A stretch of 64,000 nt of DNA, from positions 247,422-311,421 of the forward strand of contig NWQQ01000021.1 of NCBI GenBank assembly GCA_002798255.1, written 5' to 3'. How positions within the stretch are numbered: the first letter of the stretch is position 1; each line of letters opens with the position of its first letter. Below the pieces are notes generated by a model that was given only the letters and a program-made list of their open reading frames with translations, ran no database searches and was not told the origin of the DNA. Position numbers and translations under genes: made by a program. The stretch comes from Lysobacteraceae bacterium NML95-0200 (lineage in GTDB: Bacteria; Pseudomonadota; Gammaproteobacteria; Xanthomonadales; Xanthomonadaceae). Below are positions 35,339 through 45,992 of the stretch, in pieces.

Positions 35339-36396
35339 CAGTCGAAACTCCTCAACGCAAGACCACATGCAATCATCAATGACGGAGCGTCATGCGCCAG
35401 TCCATGTGCCTGGACACGTCCGCTCAACGTCATCTGCGCGAGTGGATTGGCAAGCGAAGTCGGCACCCCCAGCTGCTCCTCCACCTGTTGGGCAATGCGC
35501 GGAATCGAAGCACAGCCCCCCAGCAAAACCACCTGCTCCACCCGGTTGTATTCACTACTGGCGTAGTAGAACTGCAGCAAGCGGCTGATCTGCTGCACCA
35601 AGGTTTCGCGGAACGGTTCAAGCACATCCGTTTCATAGCTGTCCGGCAGGCCGCCCTGACGCTTGGCGCGCTCGGCCTCTTCCCAGGCAAGCCCGTAGCG
35701 GCGCATGATTTCTTCGGTCAGCTGTTTGCCGCCAAAAGCCTGTTCACGGCTGTACTGGCTACGGCCATCACGCAGAATATTGAGTGTGGTCAGGGTGGCA
35801 CCAATATCCACCAGCGCCACCAGCCCCCCTGGCGATATGCCCAGCTCCGGAGCCATCAGCGAGAAGGCATTTTCGATGGCAAAGGCTTCGACATCAATCA
35901 CCTTGGCACTGAGCCCAGCCATTTCCAGCACCGACTGCCTGGAGCTGACTTCCTCCGAGCGCGCAGCCACCAACAATACCTGCTGCATATCTGCTGCGCC
36001 CGGCATGGGACCCACAGATTCAAAGTCGATATTGACTTCGTCAATCGGATACGGGATGTAGTTGGCTGCCTCAAGCTCAACCTGGGCTTCCAGTTCATCT
36101 TCGGTAAGATCGGCAGGCATCGGTATCAGCTTGGTGATGACCGAGGCACCGGCTACAGCTGCCGCTGCGGTCTTGAGCTTGCTGCCTGACTTGGCCAGTG
36201 CACGCTTGATGGCTTCAGCCACCTGATCGTAGTCTGCCACGCTCTTCTCAACCACTGCATTGAATGGCAATGGCTCGACGGCATAGTGCTCCACGCGATA
36301 GCGCTCACCCGAGCGCGACAACTGCAGTACCTTGATCGCAGTCGAGCTGATATCGACGCCCAGCAACACCGCCTGGGTTTTCCTGACAAGTTTCAC
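35338..36396 (-). CDS. pilM: Type IV pilus assembly ATPase-like protein PilM
   Basis: 352 residues, actin/FtsA-like fold. LLGVDISSTAIKVLQLS (phosphate 1), LVALVDIGATLTTLNIL (phosphate 2) and VVLLGGCASIPRIA (adenosine motif) are intact. PilM is cytoplasmic and binds the PilN tail. It is the first gene of pilMNOPQ; the promoter must lie in the 215-base gap shared with mrcA, which also contains two short inverted repeats (agtacg/cgtact and aacagg/cctgtt near 36510-36561). Confidence 0.96.
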   Translation of the reverse strand: MKLVRKTQAVLLGVDISSTAIKVLQLSRSGERYRVEHYAVEPLPFNAVVEKSVADYDQVAEAIKRALAKSGSKLKTAAAAVAGASVITKLIPMPADLTEDELEAQVELEAANYIPYPIDEVNIDFESVGPMPGAADMQQVLLVAARSEEVSSRQSVLEMAGLSAKVIDVEAFAIENAFSLMAPELGISPGGLVALVDIGATLTTLNILRDGRSQYSREQAFGGKQLTEEIMRRYGLAWEEAERAKRQGGLPDSYETDVLEPFRETLVQQISRLLQFYYASSEYNRVEQVVLLGGCASIPRIAQQVEEQLGVPTSLANPLAQMTLSGRVQAHGLAHDAPSLMIACGLALRSFD

Positions 36397-36611
36397 ACCC
36401 TATCTCCCACTAAACGACGCACCAGGCGCCGCCCTTAATCTGTTGCCATATTCATAACGAAGTTTTCACGACAACACAATACCCCAAAACAATCAGATAG
36501 TTCCAGTACGTTGTTCAGACCGTACTACAACCCCCATCACAACAACAGGTATTGCCTGTTCAACACTATACTGTGAAATCCATCTCAGCATCCTCCCGGA
36601 AATTGAGCCTG

Positions 36612-39095
36612 ATGTCTATCTTTCGTCGCATTCGCCGTGTCTTTCTCTGGCTTCTGGCGGCTTTTTTGTTGCTCGCCATCGCCGCTACAGTCGCAGCAGG
36701 CTTGCTCTATCGGCAAATCTCCAAAGACCTGCCCGATGTGCAAACACTGCGTGGAATTGAGCTGCACGAGCCCTTGCAGGTGTTCTCCAGCGATGGGCGA
36801 CTGATCGCCATTTTTGGTGAAAGCCGCCGCTATCCGGTCAAATTCGAGGATGTTCCCCAAGAGGTGAAAAACGCATTTCTGGCAGCAGAAGATGCCGAGT
36901 TCTATCGCCATGAGGGCATCGACTTCAAAGGCATTGCCCGTGCCGTCTGGCTGATGGCCACCACCAGTGACCAACGTATTCCCGGCGGCTCGACCATCAC
37001 CATGCAGGTCGCCAAGATGTTCTACCAGGAAGGACAAAAGCGCGACTACGAAGCCAAGCTGGCGCAGATGCTGCTGGCACGCAATATCGAGCAGGCACTC
37101 AGCAAGGATGAAATTTTCGAGCTGTATCTCAACAAGAGCTTCTTTGGGCACCGCTCCTACGGCATTGCCGCGGCAGCCGAGTTCTACTACGGCAAAACGC
37201 TCGACGAATTGACGCTGGGCGAGATTGCCACCCTGGTCGGCACACCGAAGTTCCCCTCCACAGCCAATCCGCTCAGCAACCCTGAGCGCAATCGCGAACG
37301 CCGCAACGACTATATCCTGCCGCGCATGGTGCAGTTGGGGATGATTTCCCAATCACAGGCCGACGAGGCCGCCGCAGAGCCAATGCATGCCAAGCCCCAT
37401 GAGCGCCCGGTCGAGCTCCATGCGCCCTATATCGCCGAAATGGTGCGTCAGGAAATGATTGCCCGCTACGGCGAGCAGGCATTGACCAGTGGCTTTCGTG
37501 TCACCACCACCATCGACCCGGAGCTGCAAATGGCAGCCGATGCAGCGGTCTCAGCGGGCTTGCGCATCTATGACCGTCGCCACGGTTTCCGTGCAGTTGA
37601 GCAGCATTTTGAATTGAATGCTGGTGAAAGCGATCAGGGCATTGCCGCACGCCTTGCCGAAATTCCGCCACAGGCAGGCGCTGTCCCGGTGATCGTGGTT
37701 GAAACCGGGCGGGACGGCAGTGCCACCGTGGTGGACCGCGCGGGCAACCGCTTCGTGCTGCCTGCCTCTGCCAGCCAGCCCTGGCCCGGCAGGTCGCCTG
37801 CACAGCTTTACAAGCGCGGCGATTTGGCCCGCATCCGCAGAGCCGATGCCGACAGCCCGTGGAAGATTGACCAAATCCCCCGGGCACAATCGGCACTGGT
37901 TTCGCTGGACCCCGAAAGCGGCGCGCTCAAAGCGCTGGTTGGCGGCTTCAGCTTTGCCGGCAACAAATTCAACCGCGCCACCCAGGCCAAGCGCCAGCCC
38001 GGCTCCAGCTTCAAGCCGTTCGTTTATGCTGCCTCATTCGAACGCGGCTACCACCCTGGCTCCATCGTGCTGGATGCCCCGGTGGCATTCCGTCAGGGTG
38101 GCGGCAAAGTCTGGCGGCCGCAAAACGATGGTGGCCGTTTTGTCGGCCCCATTCGCATCCGCGACGCCCTGGTGCAGTCGCGCAATCTGGTGTCCGTGCG
38201 CCTGCTTGATGGCATCGGGCTTGACTATGCACGCCGCTATATCAGCCACTTCGGCTTTGATGAGCAAGACTTGCCCCGCAACCTCACCATGTCGCTGGGC
38301 ACCGCTTCGCTGACGCCATTGTCGGTCGCACGCGGCTATGCGGTGTTTGCCAATGGTGGCTCTCGTGTGGATGTATGGCTCATTGATGAAATCAAAGACC
38401 GCAACGGCCAGCTTGTTCACAAAGCCAATCCCCCCCTCGCCTGCCGCGGCTGTGGCGGAATGAGTGCAGGCAGTAGCGCGTACACCGAAACGAGCGCCGA
38501 TAACGAGCCGCAAGTGGTGGATGGCTTCAACTTTGGCGCAGCCACACCGCCCAAGCGTGCAGAAACGGCCAAGCCCGGAGAAGCCCCTGCCCAATCCGAT
38601 AAGCCCGGCCTGCCCGAAGGTGCCACACCTGCGCCGCGTGCGATTGATGAACGTGTGGCCTGGCAGATGCAGTCGATGATGGCCGATGTGGTCAAACGCG
38701 GTACCGCCACCGCAGCAAGGGTACTGGGGCGCGAGGATATCGGCGGCAAAACCGGCTCCACCAACGAATACCGCGATGCCTGGTTTGCCGGTTATGGCGG
38801 CCCGTTTGTCACTGTGGTCTGGGTGGGGCGTGATGACTTCAAGAGCCTGGGCCGCGGCGAATATGGCGGCCGTGCCGCACTGCCGATCTGGATCAGCTAT
38901 ATGAAGGCCGCACTGGAAGGCAAGCCGGTAGAAATGCGCGAGCCCCCAGAGGGCATGGCCAAAGGCAAAGACGGCGAATGGGTCAAGGTGGAAGACCTGG
39001 AACGGATACAAGAAGAGTCTGAGGACTTTTACGGCGAGGGTACTGGCACTGATGATGTCAATGCCGCACCGGAAAATACCTATGACATTTTCTGA
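36612..39095 (+). CDS. mrcA: Penicillin-binding protein 1A (class A bifunctional PBP)
   Basis: 827 residues. One span (about 10-33), a GT51 glycosyltransferase domain with AAEDAEFYRHEG (catalytic Glu93), an OB-like insert, and a transpeptidase domain with SxxK S465-S-F-K468, S-R-N near residue 526 and KTGST (713-717). It polymerises and cross-links peptidoglycan. A linker rich in Pro/Ala (about 620-660) interrupts the transpeptidase before the KTG motif. ATG 36612 was preferred over 36552, which adds a polar leader. Divergent from pilM, as is common in gammaproteobacteria. Confidence 0.96.
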   Translation: MSIFRRIRRVFLWLLAAFLLLAIAATVAAGLLYRQISKDLPDVQTLRGIELHEPLQVFSSDGRLIAIFGESRRYPVKFEDVPQEVKNAFLAAEDAEFYRHEGIDFKGIARAVWLMATTSDQRIPGGSTITMQVAKMFYQEGQKRDYEAKLAQMLLARNIEQALSKDEIFELYLNKSFFGHRSYGIAAAAEFYYGKTLDELTLGEIATLVGTPKFPSTANPLSNPERNRERRNDYILPRMVQLGMISQSQADEAAAEPMHAKPHERPVELHAPYIAEMVRQEMIARYGEQALTSGFRVTTTIDPELQMAADAAVSAGLRIYDRRHGFRAVEQHFELNAGESDQGIAARLAEIPPQAGAVPVIVVETGRDGSATVVDRAGNRFVLPASASQPWPGRSPAQLYKRGDLARIRRADADSPWKIDQIPRAQSALVSLDPESGALKALVGGFSFAGNKFNRATQAKRQPGSSFKPFVYAASFERGYHPGSIVLDAPVAFRQGGGKVWRPQNDGGRFVGPIRIRDALVQSRNLVSVRLLDGIGLDYARRYISHFGFDEQDLPRNLTMSLGTASLTPLSVARGYAVFANGGSRVDVWLIDEIKDRNGQLVHKANPPLACRGCGGMSAGSSAYTETSADNEPQVVDGFNFGAATPPKRAETAKPGEAPAQSDKPGLPEGATPAPRAIDERVAWQMQSMMADVVKRGTATAARVLGREDIGGKTGSTNEYRDAWFAGYGGPFVTVVWVGRDDFKSLGRGEYGGRAALPIWISYMKAALEGKPVEMREPPEGMAKGKDGEWVKVEDLERIQEESEDFYGEGTGTDDVNAAPENTYDIF

Positions 39096-39110
39096 GAGCC
39101 CAGCGCGCAG

Positions 39111-39728
39111 ATGAGCAAGTCCCGCTCCAGCCCTCATCATCTGCGCCTGCGCCAGCAACTGGCTAGCACCGCTGCCCGGCTGATGGCCGAAAATCACATC
39201 AATGATTTTCACCATGCCAGACGCAAAGCGGCGGCACTGCTTGGTATCCATACCCCAGCATTTCTGCCTGACAATGCTGAAATCGAGCAGGCGCTACGTG
39301 ATTACCGGCGTCTGTTCCGTGACGATACCCAGCACCAGGCTTTGTTGCACACACAGCGCCAGGCGGCCCTGCAGGCCATGAGGTTCCTTCAAGCCTTCGA
39401 GCCACGCCTGACGGGTGCCGCCCTGGAAGGTTATGCCGACACACACAGCGCCATCTGCCTGCACCTGCATTGCGACACCCCGGAAATGGTCAGCATATTT
39501 CTGCATGAGCATGGCATTCCCGCGCAATCGCGCATTCGCCGCATCCGCCTTGACCGGCAACACAGTGCGGATGTCGATGTATGGACTTTCACCGCTGATC
39601 AAACTGCTTTCGAGCTTGTCGTGCTACCGCTTTCGGCACTACACCAGCCCCCCCTTGCCGAGGGCGACAATCATCCAGCCAATCGCGCCAGTCTTGCCCA
39701 GCTACGCAAATTGCTGGGCCGTGATTAG
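39111..39728 (+). CDS. Uncharacterised protein downstream of mrcA
   Basis: 205 residues, no confident family. The N-terminal half is helical and basic (LRLRQQLASTAARLMAEN). The C-terminal half (FEPRLTGAALEGYADTHSAI, LHLHCDTPEMVSIFLHEHG, FELVVLPLSAL) resembles small nucleotidyltransferase-like proteins, but no complete G-S-x-x-x-D-x-D catalytic motif is visible. It starts 15 bases after mrcA and is probably co-transcribed with it. No signal peptide or span. Confidence 0.8.
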   Translation: MSKSRSSPHHLRLRQQLASTAARLMAENHINDFHHARRKAAALLGIHTPAFLPDNAEIEQALRDYRRLFRDDTQHQALLHTQRQAALQAMRFLQAFEPRLTGAALEGYADTHSAICLHLHCDTPEMVSIFLHEHGIPAQSRIRRIRLDRQHSADVDVWTFTADQTAFELVVLPLSALHQPPLAEGDNHPANRASLAQLRKLLGRD

Positions 39729-39731
39729 GCA

Positions 39732-39760
39732 AAAGAAAACCCCGCCAATATGCGGGGTTT
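39732..39760 (-). terminator. Terminator between the convergent 39111 gene and gltA
   Basis: Nine-base arms aaaccccgc (39737-39745) and gcggggttt (39752-39760) around a six-base loop. On the minus strand it is followed by ttttctttt, serving gltA; on the plus strand the T-run is short. Confidence 0.85.
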
Positions 39761-39782
39761 GCTTGACAGGTCTGACCAAGAA

Positions 39783-41072
39783 TCAGCGCTTGTCGATGGC
39801 GACGTAATCGCGGCGGGCGCTGCCGGTATACACCTGACGCGGACGACCAATCTTGTTGTCCGCATCGTTCTGCTGCTCCAGCCAGTGGCTGATCCAGCCC
39901 GCGGTACGGGCGATGGCAAACATCACGGTGAACATTTCGGTGGGGATGCCCAGCGCCTTGTAGATGATGCCGCTGTAGAAGTCGACATTCGGGTAGAGCT
40001 TGCGCTGCACGAAGTAATCGTCCTTGAGCGCGGCCTCTTCCAGCTTCATCGCCACATCCAGCAGTGGGTCGTTGATGCCCAGCTCGTTCAGCACTTTGTA
40101 GGTCATCTCGCGGATGATGGTGGCGCGCGGGTCGAAGTTCTTGTACACGCGATGACCAAAGCCCATCAGGCGGAAGCCGGAGTTCTTGTCCTTGGCCTTG
40201 TCCACGGCGCTTTGCACATTGGCCGTAGAGCCAATTTCTTCCAGCATTTTCAGCACCGCCTCGTTGGCGCCGCCGTGTGCCGGCCCCCACAATGCCGCCA
40301 CACCCGCAGAGACACAGGCATACGGATTGGCGCCGGTGGAGCCAACCAGACGCACGGTCGAGGTGGAGGCGTTCTGTTCGTGGTCAGCATGCAGGATGAA
40401 CAACAAGTCCAGCGCCTTGGCGGCGACCGGTGAGAGCTGCAGCGGCTCGCTCGGCACTTCAAACAGGGTGTGCAGGAAGCGGCTGACGTATTCCAGATTG
40501 TTCTTCGGATAGACATTCGGCCAGCCGATGCGGTGGCGATAGCACAGCGCAGCGATGGTCGGCACCTTGGCAATCAGGCGGATGGCGGCCAGACGGCGCT
40601 GTTCCGGGTCAGCATAGTCATGGTCGTTGTGGTAGAAGCTCGCCATCGAGCCGACCATGCCCATCAGCATCGCCATCGGGTGGGCGTCATAGCGGAAGCC
40701 CTGCACGAACTGGGTAAAGCGTTCATTGAGCATGCTGTGCTTGGTGACGTCGTGCTCGAATTTGGCGAACTCGTCCTTGCTGGGCAGCTCGCCATTCATC
40801 AACAGATAGGCCACTTCCAGAAAGCTGGATTTTTCTGCCAGTTGCTCAATCGGGTAGCCGCGGTACATCAGCACGCCTTCGTCACCGTCGATATAGGTGA
40901 TGGCGGATTTGCAGCTGGCCGTGGCGGTAAAACCGTTGTCGAAGGTGAAGCAACCGGTTTCCTTGGGCAACTTGCCAATATCAATGCAGGGCTGGCCGAG
41001 TACGGGCTGATGCACTGGCAGGACAACGGTTTTGTCAGCGGCACTCAGGCTGACTTCCTTGAGGTCGGACAT
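39783..41072 (-). CDS. gltA: Citrate synthase (type II)
   Basis: 429 residues. Catalytic regions are intact: [26 protein letters not shown] with the active His, and [14 protein letters not shown] with the second His; the catalytic Asp lies in the YPNVDFYSG segment. It condenses oxaloacetate and acetyl-CoA at the head of the TCA cycle. GGAG lies seven to eight bases before the ATG. The N-terminal ~50-residue beta domain is typical of the hexameric Gram-negative enzyme. Confidence 0.97.
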   Translation of the reverse strand: MSDLKEVSLSAADKTVVLPVHQPVLGQPCIDIGKLPKETGCFTFDNGFTATASCKSAITYIDGDEGVLMYRGYPIEQLAEKSSFLEVAYLLMNGELPSKDEFAKFEHDVTKHSMLNERFTQFVQGFRYDAHPMAMLMGMVGSMASFYHNDHDYADPEQRRLAAIRLIAKVPTIAALCYRHRIGWPNVYPKNNLEYVSRFLHTLFEVPSEPLQLSPVAAKALDLLFILHADHEQNASTSTVRLVGSTGANPYACVSAGVAALWGPAHGGANEAVLKMLEEIGSTANVQSAVDKAKDKNSGFRLMGFGHRVYKNFDPRATIIREMTYKVLNELGINDPLLDVAMKLEEAALKDDYFVQRKLYPNVDFYSGIIYKALGIPTEMFTVMFAIARTAGWISHWLEQQNDADNKIGRPRQVYTGSARRDYVAIDKR

Positions 41073-41271
41073 GGGGTTTCTCCTCGATGATGAGCTGGCA
41101 GGACACGATCTGCCACTCTATGAATGTGATGCGATGCAACATTGTCTCACAGTCATCCACGCATTCGCGATACGACCTTGGCACAATGACTGCAGCAGAC
41201 ATGACGATGGCCGCACGCGGCGGCCATCATCGTATCGGGACAACTGGCCTCTAGCAGGCCGCAAGCACGGC

Positions 41272-41514
41272 TTACTTGGCGTAGCGGCGCTTGAACTTGT
41301 CGATGCGGCCAGCGGTATCGACAACGCGATTCTGACCAGTGTAGAACGGATGCGAAGCGGAAGAGATTTCCACTTTCACCAGCGGGTATTCGTTACCGTC
41401 TTCCCACTTCACGGTTTCCTTGCTGGCAAGGGTGGAGCGGGTCAGGAACTTGAAGTCCGAGGTGACGTCGTGAAACACGACTTCGCGGTATTCGGGATGG
41501 ATGTCGGCCTTCAT
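41272..41514 (-). CDS. rpmE2: 50S ribosomal protein L31 type B
   Basis: 80 residues: [34 protein letters not shown] and [20 protein letters not shown]. No cysteines, so this is the zinc-independent (C-minus) form, which in many bacteria replaces zinc-binding L31 under zinc limitation. Earlier in-frame starts enter the divergent gene and were rejected. A Zur site is not obvious in the 129 bases upstream. Confidence 0.96.
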   Translation of the reverse strand: MKADIHPEYREVVFHDVTSDFKFLTRSTLASKETVKWEDGNEYPLVKVEISSASHPFYTGQNRVVDTAGRIDKFKRRYAK

Positions 41515-41643
41515 CGTGGCACCGGATAGCTGTAAGTAAAGAGAGCCGCGCATTTTAGCCAGCCTTCTATCCACTTGCAAGCCCACGCCCGGCATGCCTT
41601 TGCCAAGGCTACAATGCCTGCCCCTCGCAATGCACTCATGGCC

Positions 41644-42111
41644 ATGACTGCCCGCAAGAAATACTGGCTGATGAAGTCCGAACCTTCGGAATTCTCCATC
41701 GACGACTTGAAAGCCGTCCCCACCGAGCCTTGGACCGGAGTACGCAATTATCAGGCACGCAACTTCATGCGCCAGATGCAGCCGGGCGATGGCGTGCTGT
41801 TCTACCACTCCAATACCGACGTGCCGGGCATCTACGGCATTGCCGAAGTGGCCAGCCTGCCCTATCCCGACCCGACCCAGTTCGATACGCAAAGCAAATA
41901 CCACGACCCCAAGGCCACGCCAGAGGAGCCCCGCTGGCAACTAGTCGACGTGCGTTATGTGCGGCATTTGAAGCGGCCACTGGCGCTCAATGAAATCCGC
42001 GAACACCGCGATGCACTGGGCGAAGAATTTGCCCTGATTCGTACCGGCTCAAGGCTATCAGTGATGCCGGTGACACCTGCCCAATGGCAGCTCCTACTCT
42101 CGCTTGAATAA
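41644..42111 (+). CDS. EVE-domain protein
   Basis: 155 residues, a single EVE/PUA-like domain: [17 protein letters not shown] at the N-terminus, [20 protein letters not shown] and [10 protein letters not shown], all characteristic. EVE domains bind modified bases in nucleic acids; the stand-alone YtfP-sized form (about 150 residues) is conserved but functionally unassigned. ATG 41638, two codons upstream, is equally possible. It is followed by rpiA at 11 bases. Confidence 0.92.
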   Translation: MTARKKYWLMKSEPSEFSIDDLKAVPTEPWTGVRNYQARNFMRQMQPGDGVLFYHSNTDVPGIYGIAEVASLPYPDPTQFDTQSKYHDPKATPEEPRWQLVDVRYVRHLKRPLALNEIREHRDALGEEFALIRTGSRLSVMPVTPAQWQLLLSLE

Positions 42112-42122
42112 GGAATATTGCA

Positions 42123-42788
42123 ATGTCCGAAGCCAAACGCCTGGCCGCTGAAAAAGCCCTGCAATACGTCGAAGACGGCATGATTGTCGGCGTCGGCACC
42201 GGCTCCACCGTGGCCTATTTCATCGATGCGCTGGGACGGGCGCCCGAGCGCATCAAGGGCGCGGTGTCCAGCTCCGAGCAGAGTACGGCACAGCTGAAAA
42301 AATACGGCATCGAAATTCTCGACCTCAATCACACCGGCGAGCTGGCGCTGTACGTCGATGGCGCCGATGAGTGCAATCCTGCCCGGCAGCTCATCAAGGG
42401 CGGCGGCGGTGCGCTGACCCGCGAGAAAATCATAGCCGAGGCCAGCCAGCAATTCGTCTGCATTATTGACCCGTCAAAACAGGTCGATGTGCTGGGACGC
42501 TTCCCGCTGCCGGTGGAAGTGCTACCGATGGCGCGCAGCCTGGTCGCCCGCGAAATTCTTGCCCTGACCGGCGGCCAGCCGGTATTTCGCATGAAGTCGG
42601 AAACCCAAGCCTTTGTCACCGACAACGGCAATCACATCCTCGACATCCATCATCTCGCCATCCACGACCCGCTGGCACTGGAAGCGGCCATCAACCAGAT
42701 TCCCGGCGTGGTCTGCGTGGGGCTGTTTGCCCGCCGCCCGGCCGATGTAGTGATTGTCGGTGGCGAGCCGCCGCAAGTGCTGCGATGA
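42123..42788 (+). CDS. rpiA: Ribose-5-phosphate isomerase A
   Basis: 221 residues. [15 protein letters not shown] (phosphate loop), [34 protein letters not shown] with the catalytic acidic residues, and REKIIAEAS define RpiA. It interconverts ribose-5-P and ribulose-5-P in the pentose phosphate pathway. Its stop overlaps the next start. Confidence 0.96.
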   Translation: MSEAKRLAAEKALQYVEDGMIVGVGTGSTVAYFIDALGRAPERIKGAVSSSEQSTAQLKKYGIEILDLNHTGELALYVDGADECNPARQLIKGGGGALTREKIIAEASQQFVCIIDPSKQVDVLGRFPLPVEVLPMARSLVAREILALTGGQPVFRMKSETQAFVTDNGNHILDIHHLAIHDPLALEAAINQIPGVVCVGLFARRPADVVIVGGEPPQVLR

Positions 42789-43573
42789 GTGCGGCCATCC
42801 GCTTTGATGATGGCGCCGCCTATGCGCAATACATGGGCGTCTGGAGCCAAATCATCGGCGCGCAGTTTCTGGACTGGCTGAGCCTGCCCACCCGGCTCGA
42901 CTGGCTGGATGTGGGCTGCGGCAATGGCGCGTTTACCGAACAGATTGAGGCGCGCATGCAGCCTGCGCAACTGGCCGGGATTGACCCCTCGACAGCACAA
43001 CTGGACTATGCCCGCAGCCGTCCGCAACTGGCCCGCGCCACGCTGCTGCAAGGCGATGCCATGGCACTGCCATTTGCCGATAACCGCTTTGATGTGGCGG
43101 TGATGCCACTGGTGATTTTCTTCGTCCCCGACCCCGCACGCGGCGTTGCCGAAATGGTGCGCGTGGTGCGCACCGGCGGGACGGTCTGCGCCTATGCCTG
43201 GGATATGTATGGCGGCGGTTTCCCCTATGCACTGCTGGCCGATGCATTGCGCGAAGCCGGGCACCCATCGCCCGCGCCGCCCAGCGTAGCTGCCTCGCGC
43301 CCGGAGGCGCTACAAGCCCTTTGGCAACAGGCCGGCCTGACCGATATCGAACTGCGCCGCTTTGATGCCCGCCGCAGCTTTGCCAGCTTCGATGCGTGGT
43401 GGCATATCGCCACCCTGCGCTCCACCACCCGCGAACGCCTGGCACAGATGGATAGCGCCACACGCAATACACTTCAAACCCGGCTGCGCGAGCGCCTCGC
43501 CGAATTTTCCGGCCCGCATGGCCAGCTGCACTTATCCGCCCACGCCTATGCCATTCGCGGGCATGTTCTTTAG
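42785..43573 (+). CDS. Class I SAM-dependent methyltransferase
   Basis: 262 residues. SAM motif [15 protein letters not shown] near residue 42, motif [15 protein letters not shown], and [19 protein letters not shown] as the motif IV region fit the Methyltransf_11 (UbiE-like) superfamily. The substrate cannot be read from sequence. The start overlaps the rpiA stop by four bases. Confidence 0.9.
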   Translation: MSAAIRFDDGAAYAQYMGVWSQIIGAQFLDWLSLPTRLDWLDVGCGNGAFTEQIEARMQPAQLAGIDPSTAQLDYARSRPQLARATLLQGDAMALPFADNRFDVAVMPLVIFFVPDPARGVAEMVRVVRTGGTVCAYAWDMYGGGFPYALLADALREAGHPSPAPPSVAASRPEALQALWQQAGLTDIELRRFDARRSFASFDAWWHIATLRSTTRERLAQMDSATRNTLQTRLRERLAEFSGPHGQLHLSAHAYAIRGHVL

Positions 43574-43679
43574 CAAACAAGCCATTACATGAGCCCAACA
43601 CAGCCCATGGTCAATTCAGGCTATGGTCTTGGCAAGCAACGGGCGACACAATAGCGCACCACTGAAGCCTCCAACCTGT

Positions 43680-44681
43680 ATGCACATCGGCCCGTATCAC
43701 ATCGCCACGCCCGTCATTTTGGCACCGATGGCCGGGGTGACCGACAAACCGTTCCGGCAGTTGTGCAAACGCATGGGCGCGGGGCTTGCGGTATCGGAAA
43801 TGACCATCAGCGATCCGCGCTTCTGGGATACGGCCAAGTCACGGCATCGCATGGATCACGAAGGAGAGCCCGCGCCCATCAGTGTGCAAATCGCTGGCAC
43901 CGACCCGGCGCAGCTCGCCCATGCCGCGCGCCACAATGTCGAGCATGGCGCGCAGATCATCGATATCAATATGGGCTGCCCGGCCAAGAAGGTCTGCAAT
44001 GTCTGGGCCGGCTCGGCGCTGATGCGCGATGAAAAGCTGGTGGCGGCAATCCTTGAAGCCGTGGTGGCTGCGGTGGACGTGCCGGTGACGCTGAAAATCC
44101 GCACCGGCTGGGATGCCGAAAACCGCAACGCGCCGCGCATCGCGCAATTGGCACAGGACTGTGGCATCGCCGCGCTAACCGTGCATGGCCGCACCCGCGA
44201 CCAGCACTACACCGGCAGCGCCGAGCATGACACCGTGGCTGCTATCAAGGCGCAAATCCGCATCCCGGTGATTGCCAATGGCGATATCGACTCCCCGCAA
44301 AAGGCGCGCGAAGTGCTGCACCAGACCAGCTGTGATGCGGTGATGGTGGGACGCGCCGCGCAAGGGCGGCCTTGGATTTTCAGAGAAATCGCCCATTACC
44401 TCGCCCACGGCGAGCTATTGCCACCACCCACGCTGCAAGAAGTGCGCGAGTTGCTGCTGGGACACTTGGATGCGCTGCATGATTTTTATGGCGAAGAGAT
44501 GGGGGTGCGCATCGCCCGCAAGCATCTGGGCTGGTATGCCAAGAACCGACCGGAAAACGCCGCGTTCCGCAGTGTGGTTAACCGGGCAACAGATGCCCAG
44601 AGCCAGCGAAACCTGACAGGCGAATACTTCGACAGCTTGATGGAATTGCAAATAAGGGGTAGCGCAATAATCCATCCCTGA
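43680..44681 (+). CDS. dusB: tRNA-dihydrouridine synthase B
   Basis: 333 residues. DusB features: VILAPMAGVTDKPFRQLC (FMN loop), INMGCPAKKVCNVWAGSALM with the catalytic Cys, TLKIRTGWD, VHGRTRDQHYTGSAEH and VMVGRAAQGRPWIF. It reduces uridine in the tRNA D-loop (U17 in E. coli). ATG 43680 gives the standard N-terminus. The usual partner gene fis does not follow. Confidence 0.94.
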   Translation: MHIGPYHIATPVILAPMAGVTDKPFRQLCKRMGAGLAVSEMTISDPRFWDTAKSRHRMDHEGEPAPISVQIAGTDPAQLAHAARHNVEHGAQIIDINMGCPAKKVCNVWAGSALMRDEKLVAAILEAVVAAVDVPVTLKIRTGWDAENRNAPRIAQLAQDCGIAALTVHGRTRDQHYTGSAEHDTVAAIKAQIRIPVIANGDIDSPQKAREVLHQTSCDAVMVGRAAQGRPWIFREIAHYLAHGELLPPPTLQEVRELLLGHLDALHDFYGEEMGVRIARKHLGWYAKNRPENAAFRSVVNRATDAQSQRNLTGEYFDSLMELQIRGSAIIHP

Positions 44682-44690
44682 GAGCAATGG

Positions 44691-45713
44691 TCAGCCTGAT
44701 GGTGCCTGCCAGATGCGCTGCCAAAGCCTCTCCAGTTGCGACATGCGTGAGTGCGCCTGCGGCAGGCGGATTTGCTCGCTGGGCTGCAAGGGCTGCCAAC
44801 GGCCTTCGGCATCGCGTCTTGCCACGGCAAAATTGAAGAAATAATCCGGCTCACTGCCCATGCGCAAATCAGTCAACACCAGCTGCCCATCCATTTGCCG
44901 CGCACGCTGGAAACCATGATTGAACCAGCCGATGCGCCTGACGGCAGCAAAATCCTGCACTGCTTCCAGCGCCTTTGTATCGGATGAATAGTGTTTGAAC
45001 TGCATCGGCCCGCGATCTACCAGCAGCGAATACTCGCCCTCCAGATAACCTTCGGGCGTCATTGCCACCACGCGCCATAACAGCGTATTGAGCGGCATCG
45101 GCACCGAAACCCGGGGGGCATCGGCATGCCCGATGGCCACCAGTCCCGCTGCCGCACGTTGCTCAATGATCTGTTTGGCAAACAGCGACCAGCCCAGATA
45201 GGCGCTGGAAAGCAACAAACCGGCCAGCAATGCCAGTTGCGCGATGCGCTGCTCACGCAGCCACCAAGCCAGCCCGTAGGCCGCCAGCAACCAGACGGTA
45301 TACAGCGGGTCGATGATGAACACACTCGACCACATCACCGGCGGCGTAGACAGCGGCCACCACAATTGCGTGCCATATACGGTGAAAGCATCCAGCAAGG
45401 GATGGGTGATGAGCGCGAGCAAAATCGCCCACCACCAGCGCGTGGGGGCTTCGGCCACCCGACCGCCACGCCGCTTGCAAAGCGCCCAAATCAGCCAAGC
45501 AATAAATGGCAAGACAAACAGCGAATGCGAGGGGCCGCGATGCCAGCTCATCCGGTCAATTGGATCCGCCAGCAGCAGACTGACCGGCAAGACATCCAGG
45601 TCGGGCAAGGTGCCCAACGCCGCGCCTGCCAGCAAAGCCGCGCGGCGATGTTTGGCCGGTGCAATGGCCGCAGCCACGGCACCACCCAGCACGATCTGGG
45701 TTAGAGAATCCAT
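44691..45713 (-). CDS. YbcI/YdjM-like membrane-bound metal-dependent hydrolase (DUF457)
   Basis: 340 residues. MDSLTQIVLGGAVAAAI start, HRGPSHSLFVLPFIAW and LITHPLLDAFTVYGTQLWW carry the His/Asp residues of the DUF457 family; four or more membrane spans lie in the first 200 residues. E. coli YdjM is LexA-regulated; no LexA site is evident here. The C-terminal ~130 residues are soluble. Converges on dusB with nine bases between. Confidence 0.87.
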   Translation of the reverse strand: MDSLTQIVLGGAVAAAIAPAKHRRAALLAGAALGTLPDLDVLPVSLLLADPIDRMSWHRGPSHSLFVLPFIAWLIWALCKRRGGRVAEAPTRWWWAILLALITHPLLDAFTVYGTQLWWPLSTPPVMWSSVFIIDPLYTVWLLAAYGLAWWLREQRIAQLALLAGLLLSSAYLGWSLFAKQIIEQRAAAGLVAIGHADAPRVSVPMPLNTLLWRVVAMTPEGYLEGEYSLLVDRGPMQFKHYSSDTKALEAVQDFAAVRRIGWFNHGFQRARQMDGQLVLTDLRMGSEPDYFFNFAVARRDAEGRWQPLQPSEQIRLPQAHSRMSQLERLWQRIWQAPSG

Positions 45714-45892
45714 TTCAATCCTCGGCAAGGAAACGCATTTCTGCGAATAAAAGGCTTTGCCAAAACTATCGACCCAATCCCAAACAGGAGTCGACAAGAT
45801 CCTGACCTTATAGAGTTCGGGCAGAGAGCGGGCAATCAAGAAAACAGGCGAGCACTGCCAAGCGCAATCGGCGATTATGTGCATGGAAGCCA

Positions 45893-45968
45893 TGGTGCCG
45901 GCTGTCAGACTCGAACTGACGACCTACCGCTTACAAGGCGGTTGCTCTACCAACTGAGCTAAGCCGGC
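45893..45968 (-). tRNA. tRNA-Thr (TGT)
   Basis: 76 bases including encoded CCA. Acceptor GCCGGCT pairs with AGCCGGC; D-arm GCTC...GAGC; anticodon arm ACCGC-CTTGTAA-GCGGT with anticodon TGT; T-loop GTTCGAGTC. All arms pair fully. Confidence 0.97.
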
Positions 45969-45992
45969 TGATGGGCTGGGTATTCTAGCCTA

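Noticed and set aside
41205..41261. Terminator of rpmE2 (gatggccg/cggccatc and ggcct/aggcc hairpins)
   Set aside because: The stems are short or separated from the stop, and no T-run follows on the minus strand, so termination cannot be supported.
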